From: Solea solea
Taxonomy: Eukaryota > Chordata > Actinopteri > Pleuronectiformes > Soleidae
DNA length: 64,000 bases
NCBI RefSeq assembly: GCF_958295425.1
Contig: NC_081145.1
Coordinates: 28,267,124 to 28,331,123, forward strand
Reading direction: 5' to 3'
Both the position numbers and the translations under genes were made by a program. The notes below the pieces were generated by a model. That model did not search any database. It worked only from the letters and a program-made list of their open reading frames with translations, and had not been told where the DNA came from. This document shows, in pieces, positions 57,308-64,000 of this stretch (the first letter of the stretch is position 1; each line of letters starts with the position of its first letter).

Positions 57308-60156
57308 AGACACACAGACACAGACACAGACACAGACACAGACACAGACACACAGACACACACACACAGACACAGACACACACACACACACACACAGACA
57401 CACAAGTCTTCAGTGGACAGATAGAGATCTTCACAGCTGCCTGCCATCGTGGTCGTCATCGTCACGCCACACGTGAAGGTTTTTACTCTCACACCAACGA
57501 CACCTGCTGCTGTCTGTCTGCCTGTCTGTCTGTCAATACACTGACCTCAGATCAGTGGATTAACTGACATGACCCCAGGCTCCAGCCGCTGCCCTGAACG
57601 ACGCACACTTGTGTGTGACGTTAGGACAGACACACAAGCTCGTTCTCAGTAATCTGAAGAATACACAGCGTTATCTCACTGTGAGAAAGACTTTTCCAAC
57701 AGGAAACGGAAGTCTGTCAACCGCTCACTCTCCCACACCAAAGCCCATCACTTTGGCCACTTTGTGTCACTGAGGTGAATCTGAACCAAGGATTCCAAAC
57801 CCCGAAGTGACAAAATCACACATTAGAACTTAGTGATGGAGGCAGCAGTGGATGAACCGCTCCTGTTAAAATCCCTGATTTCCTCTTTGGACTTTGGTGT
57901 GGGAGAGTGAGCAGTTCACAAACTTCAGTTTCCTGTTGGAAAAGTCTTTATACAAAGTCATAAACGCGATAAACGTATTCTTAAGATATCACGGACTTAA
58001 CTAAACTCTTGTTTGGACAATGCATCCTAAAAAAAAAACCCTGAACTATTCCTGAGACTCTCAACAAGGAGGATATAAAAAGTGAAAATACCTGGAAGTA
58101 GTCTGTGATGAAGGAGCCCATCTCTGTTTTAAGGAGCCACCTGTGAAGACACAGAGGAGCTCAGCAAGGAAGGAAGGAAGGAAGGAGCCATGTTTCCTTC
58201 CCTCTTCTTTTCCAGGAAACCTGGAGAATTCTCCTGTGACACTTCATGTTCCTTCACTTCTGTCTCTGCGACTCTCATTGATTCCATTACTGATCCACTT
58301 GTTGATCGTTATCCTGCTTAAATTATCAGCTCCTTTTTATTTTGAGTATTCACATTTAAAGAATCTGGAGCCAGTGAATACTGGATTATAATAAATCAAT
58401 CAGTGAAGAACGTCTATGACAGCAGAAGAAGTGATTTTTAAAAAAGAATGTTAGTGCTGGAATAAGTAGATTCCAAAATCTTTTTATAAATCCAAAATCT
58501 ATTTATAATCCCAACATCTACAGTATGTATAATCCCCAAATCTGTTTATAATCCCAACATCTACAGTATGTATAATCCCCAAATCTGTTTATAATCCCAA
58601 CATCTACAGTATGTATAATCCCCAAATCTGTTTATAATCCCAACATCTACAGTATGTATAATCCCCAAATCTATTTATAATCTTAAAATCTATTTATAAT
58701 CCCACATCTACAGTATGTATAATCTCCAAATCTATTTATAATCCCAAAATCTATTTATAATCCCAACATCTACAGTATGTATAATCCCCAAATCTATTTA
58801 TAATCCCAAAATCTACTTATAATTCCAAAATCTACAGTATGTATAATCCCGAAATCTATTTATAATCCCAACATCTACAGTATGTATAATCCCCAAATCT
58901 ATTTATAATCCCAAAATCTATTTATAATCCCAACATATACAGTATGTATAATCCTCAAATCTATTTATAATCCCCAAATCTATTTATAATCCCAACATCT
59001 ACAGTATGTTTAATCCCCAAATCTATTTATAATCCCCAAATCTATTTATAGTTCAAAAATCTACCATAAACATGATGGAACTCAACCGTTAGCGGCGTCA
59101 TTCATGCTGCGTTGTGATTTTACGTAGGTTTCAGTTGCGTACCTGATGCTCTCGTTGAGCGTGTACAGCTCGTTGTTCTGCAGAGCTCCGCCCTGGAACA
59201 CCTTGATCACAGCTGATTGGACGCTGAGGGACACAAACACAGGTCAGCACGTCAGGCGGCGCTCGCTCACACCATTAAACAAATACTGCGAGTAAACAAC
59301 ACGTCAGGGTCAACGTGCCGGGGTGACTCCACTGCTTGACAGGAAGTGACCTGACTGCCACTTCCTGCCATACATCCTGCTCAGCGCTGTGGAGGACAGG
59401 ACAGAGACCAAACCTTCAGACACTCACGGTCTTTAAAGGAACACAAGGTTTTCTGACGACTCGCTGTCGTGTCTGCCTCGTGTGGTCACTCTGTGTCACT
59501 GAGGTCGAGCTGAACAAAGGATTTCAAACAAGACATTTGAACTTAGTGATGGAGGCAGCAGTGGGTGTGTGTGTGGGATCTTCTCTGTGACTGTGAAGTC
59601 GAATAGATTTAAACTAGCTTACGTTTTATTATTAAAAACGTGATGACTCCACCCACTTTGAGGAGGAGCTATAAAAGCTCCAGAAAAGCGTCGTTAGTGG
59701 AGCTCGAGTACACGTGTGTGGAAGACCAGGACTGACGCAGACCCTGGTTTAGGCGGAACAGAACCACAGGGACCCAGAACGGAAACGCAAAAAAGTCCGA
59801 CCTTGAACTAAAATCTGTTCTTCTGGAAAACATGAGTCAGCACTTTTTTTTCTCTCTGGACCCATAACAAACACAGAGTCATGATAACATCTGTCCTGTG
59901 TTTGTGGGATTATGTCAGACTGATCCTGTCCTCAGCGTGTCCTCAGCGTGTCCTCAGCGTGTCCTCAGTGTGATCAGGTTTGGGTCATGTCTTCTGGTAT
60001 CATAAATAAGTCCACATTCACACTCTTGTGTTCGTACCTGTTCCACACGCTGGTGTTGGAGATCTGAAGAGACGGTGAGCTGGCGTGGAACCGGGCGAGG
60101 TCCGACAGAACCGGAGAACTCATGAACCGTGGCCTGGGCCGCCGGAAAGATCCCAT
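48289..60156 (-). CDS. prr5l: prr5l, proline-rich protein 5-like / Protor-2 (8 coding exons)
   Basis: Coding exons in transcript order are 60038-60156, 59143-59223, 58092-58140, 55262-55319, 54084-54175, 53829-53969, 53207-53333 and 48289-48656. Total 1035 nt, 344 residues (human about 368), all with GT-AG junctions. The start [20 protein letters not shown] is nearly identical to human PRR5L. The HbrB-like core, about residues 37-205, carries [33 protein letters not shown] and [14 protein letters not shown]. The tail keeps [10 protein letters not shown] and [12 protein letters not shown] (about 259-283). PRR5L binds Rictor in mTORC2 and has been linked to TTP-mediated mRNA decay; these roles are inferred. 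PRR5 is excluded by the PRR5L-type N- and C-termini. Several introns are mostly minisatellite. Confidence 0.95.
48830..53060 (+). repeat. 20-bp minisatellite filling prr5l intron 7 (4.2 kb)
   Basis: Units of GGTGTGTAGTTGTTGTCACA repeat over 200 times, with GGAGTG, GTTACA, GTGTGG and short TAGTCGTCACA forms. Rare variants recur 1464 bp apart: AGGAATGTGG at 50681 and 52145, CATTGG at 50738 and 52202, ACAGTAGT at 51233 and 52697. This indicates a recent tandem duplication of a 1464-bp block. It occupies nearly all of the intron between prr5l exons 7 and 8. Confidence 0.97.
53207..53333 (-). CDS. prr5l: prr5l coding exon 7 (aa 181-222)
   Basis: Encodes [32 protein letters not shown], a run of six Asn, and QLLS. 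Human has SVHEPTGPSESYLQLEELVK. The acceptor is CTGTCTGTCAG. The acceptor and the first ~26 exon bases recur four more times in tandem just upstream in the intron (53384-53697). Confidence 0.92.
53308..53697 (-). repeat. prr5l: Tandemly amplified prr5l exon 7 splice acceptor
   Basis: The segment CTGGGAACGCTGGACTCATG plus GACACCCTGACAGACAG starts at 53308, 53384, 53468, 53552 and 53624. On the coding strand each copy is a (GTCT)n tract, the acceptor CTGTCAG and the first ~26 nt of exon 7. Spacings of 76, 84, 84 and 72 bp differ by multiples of four, the GACA step. The copy at 53308 is the exon boundary used in the gene model. Confidence 0.95.
53801..53826 (+). repeat. (TG)n next to the prr5l exon 6 donor
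   Basis: On the coding strand the donor GTACACAC continues straight into (CA)n. Confidence 0.95.
53829..53969 (-). CDS. prr5l: prr5l coding exon 6 (aa 134-180)
   Basis: Exactly 47 codons: [47 protein letters not shown]. Human reads GQELTIRQISLLGFRDLVLL here. The donor GTACACACAC is itself the start of a (CA)n tract. Confidence 0.95.
54053..54080 (+). repeat. (TG)n next to the prr5l exon 5 donor
   Basis: On the coding strand GTAACACACA leads into about 14 CA units. Confidence 0.95.
54084..54175 (-). CDS. prr5l: prr5l coding exon 5 (aa 103-133)
   Basis: Encodes [20 protein letters not shown] then [11 protein letters not shown], almost the human sequence. The acceptor is CCCCATAG. The donor GTAACACACA runs straight into a (CA)n repeat. 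Confidence 0.95.
54262..55115 (+). repeat. AT-rich minisatellite AGTAGATTTTGGRATTATAA
   Basis: About 45 units of 18-19 bp in the intron between prr5l exons 4 and 5. The units contain ATAGATTTTGGGATTATAA, the reverse complement of units in the 58447-59065 array. Confidence 0.95.
55262..55319 (-). CDS. prr5l: prr5l coding exon 4 (aa 84-102)
   Basis: Encodes [19 protein letters not shown]. The opening NQLL matches human; the rest is more diverged from FFVEEKIKLCEG. Splice sites CATTTCAG and CTCTG|GTGAGA fit the required phases. Confidence 0.85.
55446..55660. mobile_element. hAT-type MITE related to the 1611-1969 element
   Basis: Starts TAGAGCTGCAACTAACCATT, ends near AATAATTGCAGCCCTTA, and shares internal words such as CAGAGCAAAGAAA-like and TGTTTTAATTA. 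More diverged than the nested copy at 1611. Confidence 0.6.
56057..56226 (+). repeat. 15-bp minisatellite CACTGTCCACCGWGA
   Basis: About 11 units in the intron between prr5l exons 3 and 4. The length, a multiple of three, creates periodic spurious open frames. Confidence 0.95.
56652..56824 (+). mobile_element. Long-TIR element family, partial copy in a prr5l intron
   Basis: Contains AAGTCCACAGAGAAAATCAG, CTGCCTCGTGTGGTCACTTT and ACTTAGTGATGGAGGCAGCA before a (TG)n tract. Confidence 0.8.
56823..56884 (+). repeat. (TG)n microsatellite
   Basis: Over 25 TG units with CG interruptions, ending in a G run at 56884-56892. Confidence 0.9.
57049..57404 (+). repeat. (CA)n/(CAGA)n compound microsatellite
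   Basis: ACACAC interspersed with CAGACACACAGACAGAGACA blocks of about 50 bp repeated several times. All open frames here are low-complexity artefacts. Confidence 0.95.
57649..57990 (+). mobile_element. Most complete long-TIR (foldback-like) element
   Basis: The left arm GACTTTTCCAACAGGAAACG, then ACCGCTCACTCTCCCACACC, is mirrored on the right by GGTGTGGGAGAGTGAGCAGT and TTTCCTGTTGGAAAAGTC. Similarity continues outward to GAATAC/GTATTC, giving imperfect inverted arms of about 80-95 nt around a ~150-nt core. No coding capacity. At least ten related fragments lie in this window, so it behaves as a non-autonomous repeat family. Confidence 0.75.
58092..58140 (-). CDS. prr5l: prr5l coding exon 3 (aa 67-83)
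   Basis: A 49-nt exon encoding [17 protein letters not shown], matching human [17 protein letters not shown]. Flanked by TCTTCACAG and GTATTT on the minus strand. It and exon 4 lie between two related minisatellites in opposite orientation. Confidence 0.93.
58447..59065 (-). repeat. AT-rich minisatellite TTTATAATCCCAAAATCTA
   Basis: Units of ATCTATTTATAATCCCAAAA alternate with ATCTACAGTATGTATAATCC, giving compound units of ~50 bp. Lies in the intron between prr5l exons 2 and 3. It is in inverted orientation relative to the 54262-55115 array. Confidence 0.95.
59143..59223 (-). CDS. prr5l: prr5l coding exon 2 (aa 40-66)
   Basis: Encodes [20 protein letters not shown] then YTLNESI, aligned with human SVQTAVINVFKGGGLQSNEL. 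The acceptor is GTCCCTCAG and the donor ATCAG|GTACGC. Confidence 0.94.
59472..59563 (+). mobile_element. Long-TIR element family, internal fragment
   Basis: GCCTCGTGTGGTCACTCTGT, GAGCTGAACAAAGGATTTCA and ACTTAGTGATGGAGGCAGCA are the family core. Confidence 0.75.
60038..60156 (-). CDS. prr5l: prr5l coding exon 1 (aa 1-39)
   Basis: On the minus strand the exon starts at 60171 after TTCTTCTCTTCACAG. Tandem ATGs lie at 60159 and 60156; the second gives [11 protein letters not shown] as in human. It continues [20 protein letters not shown] and ISNTSVWN. The donor is AACAG|GTACGA. Human also has a longer N-terminal form, so upstream coding sequence is possible. Confidence 0.93.
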
Positions 60157-60171
60157 CATGCACTGTGTCTC

Positions 60172-60720
60172 CTGTGAAGAGAAGAAAATCATCATCAGTG
60201 CTGGGTTGAAAGGTCAAATGTGTAATCTGATTACTCCTCTGGTAATCAGATTTCCATCTACAGAGGAGAGACCTGTCTCATGAAGACTGACAAAGACTTA
60301 GAAAAAGGACTAAAGACAAAGGCAAATGAAGACAGACTGATGCTGGCGATCACTGATGAAGACGTCTGTCCTCAGACCTTTATTTTTAAGTTTATTTCAG
60401 TCATGACATTTCGTCTCTGTCTTTTATTTCCGCGTCTGAAAGTGAAATGAGGACAAATAAGTGTCAGCCAGCGTGAGACAGTAGAGTCTGGTGAAGGGAC
60501 ATGCGTCCACACCGCTGCACAGACAGGAAACACATGAGTCAACTCTTGACGGTACGTTAGAGTCACAGGAAACGCTGGTTTCACAGCGAGTGCAGGGGGG
60601 CGGGTTCACAGTGTCCACACGGGGGGGGGGGGGCGGAGTCATGCTGAGCAGCAGGTGCACGTCTCAGAACAAGTATCACTGTTCTATCACAAGTATCAGG
60701 ACTAATCCTTCAGATTATTA
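60172..60720. other. Sequence upstream of prr5l coding exon 1
   Basis: No further conserved exon found. A G-run (GGGGGGGGGG) lies near 60620-60633. Likely intron or 5' region of prr5l. Confidence 0.4.
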
Positions 60721-60724
60721 CTTC

Positions 60725-60990
60725 AGTCTTTGTCAGTCCTCTTGAGTCTTCAGTCCTTTTGAGTCTTCAGTCCTCTTGAGTCTTTGTCAGTCCTCTTGAG
60801 TCTTGAGTCTTCAGTCCTTTTGAGTCTTCAGTCCTCTTGAGTCTTCAGTCCTCTTGAGTCTTCAGTCCTTTTGAGTCTTCAGTCCTCTTGAGTCTTTGTC
60901 AGTCCTCTTGAGTCTTCAGTCCTTTTGAGTCTTCAGTCCTCTTGAGTCTTCAGTCCTCTTGAGTCTTCAGTCCTCTTGAGTCTTCAGTCC
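60725..60990 (+). repeat. 17-bp minisatellite CAGTCCTCTTGAGTCTT
   Basis: About 15 units alternating CCTCTTGAGTCTTCAGT and CCTTTTGAGTCTTCAGT, with GTCAGT variants. Confidence 0.95.
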
Positions 60991-61123
60991 TTGAGTCCTC
61001 AAAGGCAGTAGAGTCAGAACTCGACTACTTCTTCAGTCACATTTCATTATCACACCTTCTCAGATTGAGACGTAAAACACTAATCTAATCTCTCATCTGT
61101 CAGGCATGACGAGTTGAGCTCAG

Positions 61124-61154
<31 letters not shown>

Positions 61155-61664
61155 CATTGTGCCGTCTCCTCTGATCACCAGTGAAGCGTCTCACACTGAG
61201 CATCAACACAAACACACTATTGTCTATTTGGCCGCGTTTCTGCCAAAACCAGAGGACGTCCATAAATACTGATCTGTGTCTCGCTTTAAAGACAGAACCA
61301 CAGGGACTCAACCTCAGAGACAGAACCTCAGAGACAGAGACGGAACCTCAGATCACCTCAATCAGAACTGGGTCTAAAAGAAGAATAACTAGAGCTTCAA
61401 AGACTGAGCTACAAAAACAGAACCTCAGAGTCAGGACCAGAACCTAAAACTGTCTTTTTCTAATCTGCCAGATTAATAATCTGAGAAGTTTGTTGTGAAC
61501 GTTTATTAAATAAAAACAAGAAAACGTCAACAGTGACATCATCAATAAGCACCAAGAAGATCATCATCACTGTGTGTGTTGAGATGGTGACAGGTTGTGC
61601 GTGGGAATGAGAGCATGTGTGCATAGTTTACCACATGTTGTGTTCACAGGATTAGGTGACACGT

Positions 61665-61700
<36 letters not shown>

Positions 61701-62086
61701 CTTAAAGCCTCTCTCTGTAACTTCTTCAAATGTTTCACTCAGCGAGAGAAAAAAAAAAGGAAGAAAAGACAGTTTCATCTTCTGGCGAGGTGTTCATCGT
61801 TACCGTGGCAACCCATCTGTTACACCCACCGAAAGCTGTCACTGGGAAAAGGTCAAACGGCCGACCCCCACCTCGTCCCACCTTCACGTCCTGTCAGTCT
61901 GTGACGAGGACTTCAAACACATCGATCATCACATGACCGCGTCACATGACCCCGTCACATGACCGCGTCACATGACCCCGTCACATGACCCCAGTCACGT
62001 TTACACGTTACAGATGTGATGGAAAGACATTGACAGACTGAAGACGACACAGTGTCTCTCAGAATGTCCTCTGTGTCTGATTTCTG
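60991..62086. other. Non-coding region with short repeats
   Basis: Contains (GT)n at 61127-61153, loosely repeated CAGAACCTCAGAGACAGA at 61293-61445, (CA)n at 61663-61698 and short CACATGACC repeats at 61930-61990. No gene seen. Confidence 0.5.
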
Positions 62087-62119
<33 letters not shown>

Positions 62120-62122
62120 CGC

Positions 62123-62179
<57 letters not shown>
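62087..62179 (+). repeat. (CA)n microsatellite
   Basis: More than 40 CA units with a few CG interruptions. Confidence 0.95.
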
Positions 62180-62182
<3 letters not shown>

Positions 62183-62229
62183 GCCACTAAACTTTGGTGA
62201 AAACAGACATAAATTGTCAGAACGTGCAA

Positions 62230-62410
62230 ACAATTTTATAAAACAAGGGTAAAATGGAAAAGTGGTGCAAAACGGCTCAGTAGCGCCCCCAATGGTGACA
62301 CCTGGCGGGACAAAGCTGAAACTAATTTGGGCCAAATTCTACTAAACATGAACACATCTACAGAGACGACCGTCACCCAACAGGAAGTCGGCCATTTTGA
62401 ATTCAGCTGC
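62230..62410. repeat. Dispersed repeat sharing the 47988 motif
   Basis: Contains the same CAACAGGAAGTCGGCCATTT block as 47988-48013 plus TAGCGCCCCCAATGGTGAC. Typical of an old fish interspersed repeat. Confidence 0.55.
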
Positions 62411-62445
62411 CACTTTGACACAAAACAGAGAAAATTGAATTGAAG

Positions 62446-62548
<103 letters not shown>

Positions 62549-62704
62549 ATAATCCTACAACAGAAGCCTCACGAGGAAGTACTCAGAGAGACTAATGCAA
62601 TTACAGAGAGAAAAACACACACAGCTTCAGTCAACACTCAACGTTTCCTCCTTTCACCAACTCAACACAAACTCAACAAACACACACACACACACACACA
62701 CGTG

Positions 62705-64000
62705 TGGTTCATGTAGTCAGGATGTTCATGTAGTCATGTCTGGATGTTCATGGAGTCATATAAAGATGTTCATGGAGTCATGTATGGATGTCCATGTGGT
62801 CATATAAAGATGTTCATGTAGTCATGTATGGATGTCCATGTAGTCATGTATGGATGTTCATGTAGTCATATAAAGATGTTCATGTAGTCATATAAAGATG
62901 TTCATGTAGTCATATAAAGATGTTCATGTAGTCATGTATGGATGTTCATGTAGTCATGTATGGATGTTCATGTAGTCAGGTATGGATGTTCATGTAGTCA
63001 TGTATGGATGTTCATGTAGTCATATAAAGATGTTCATGGAGTCATGTATGGAAGTTCATGGAGTCATGTCTGGATGTTCATGGAGTCATGTCTGGATGTT
63101 CATGTAGTCATGTATGAATGTTTATGTAGTCATGTATGGATGTTCATGTGGTCATATAAAGATGTTCATGTAGTCATGTATGGATGTTCATGTAGTCATG
63201 ATGTTCATGTAGTCATGTCTGGATGTTCATAGAGTCATATAAAGATGTTCATGGAGTCATATAAAGATGTTCATGTAGTCATATAAAGATGTTCATGTAG
63301 TTATGTATGGATGTTCATGGAGTCATGTATGGATGTTCATGCAGTCATGACTGGATGTTCATGTAGTCATGTATGGATGTTCATGGAGTCATGAATGGAT
63401 GTTCAAGTAGTCATGAATGGATGTTCATGTAGTCATGAATGGATGTTCATGTAGTCATATGAAGATGTTCATGTAGTCATGTATGGATGTTCATGCAGTC
63501 ATGACTGGACGTTCATGCAGTCATGACTGGACGTTCATGTAGTCATGTATGGATGTTCATGTAGTCATGAATGGATGTTCATGTAGTCATGTATGGATGT
63601 TCATGGAGTCATGTCTGGATGTTCATATAGTCATGAATGGATGTTCATGTAGTCATGAATGGATGTTCATGTAGACATGTATGGATGTTCATGTAGTCAT
63701 GTCTGGATGTTCATGTAGTCATGTATGGATGTTCATGTAGTCAGGTATGGATGTTCCTGTAGTCATGTCTGGATGTTCATGTAGTCATATAAAGATGTTC
63801 ATGGAGTCACGTATGGAAGTTCATGGAGTCATGTCTGGATGTTCATGTAGTCATGTATGAATGTTCATGTAGTCATGAATGGATGTTCATATAGTCATGA
63901 ATGGATGTTCATGTAGTCATGAATGGATGTTCATGTAGTCATGTATGGATGTTCATGTAGTCATGACTAGATGTTCATGTAGTCATGTATGGATGTTCAT
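62705..64000 (+). repeat. 22-bp minisatellite running off the window end
   Basis: Units of GTTCATGTAGTCATGTATGG plus AT alternate with forms carrying CATATAAAG, CATGAATGG or CATGTCTGG, and GTGGAG/GTAGTC changes. About 58 units are visible and the array is cut by the window edge. Confidence 0.95.

Noticed and set aside
56918..57567. Long His/Thr or Cys/Val open frames
   Set aside because: Translations of (CA)n/(CAGA)n microsatellite on both strands.

Overview
The window looks like nuclear DNA from a ray-finned (teleost) fish. Three vertebrate genes are split into short exons with GT-AG introns. Between them lie very abundant (CA/TG)n microsatellites, minisatellites, hAT-type DNA elements, a LINE fragment and a tRNA-derived SINE of a type common in fish. 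No bacterial operons, rRNA genes or CRISPR arrays are present. Gene identities rest on translating the spliced exons and comparing them with remembered mammalian proteins; no database search was run.

Layout. (1) 1-17.5 kb, plus strand: znf609, seven coding exons between 3490 and 16640 that join in frame to 1331 codons, with a likely poly(A) signal at 17484. Intron 1 carries one hAT element nested inside another; the introns after it hold further MITEs and microsatellites. (2) 17.5-28.7 kb, plus strand: gramd2a, eleven coding exons between 20177 and 28720 that join to 317 codons. It encodes a GRAM domain and a C-terminal membrane anchor. (3) 28.7-32.5 kb: intergenic repeats, a frameshifted coiled-coil gene remnant on the minus strand and a 5'-truncated LINE on the minus strand. 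(4) 32.5-47.4 kb: a ~15 kb satellite of 38-bp monomers with higher-order structure, one SINE insertion and an inverted arm. (5) 48.3-60.2 kb, minus strand: prr5l, eight coding exons that join to 344 codons, with several introns dominated by minisatellites. (6) 60.2-64 kb: sequence upstream of the prr5l coding exons, with microsatellites and a 22-bp minisatellite that runs off the end of the window.

Function. The genes are not a pathway cluster. znf609 encodes a nuclear single-zinc-finger transcriptional cofactor, gramd2a an ER-anchored lipid-contact-site protein, and prr5l a Rictor/mTORC2-associated protein. They appear to be ordinary neighbours. The unusual features are structural: a conserved circRNA-type open exon in znf609, splice sites directly abutting (TG/CA)n tracts in all three genes, a prr5l 3' splice site amplified into five tandem copies, related minisatellites in opposite orientation flanking two prr5l exons, and the higher-order 38-bp satellite.
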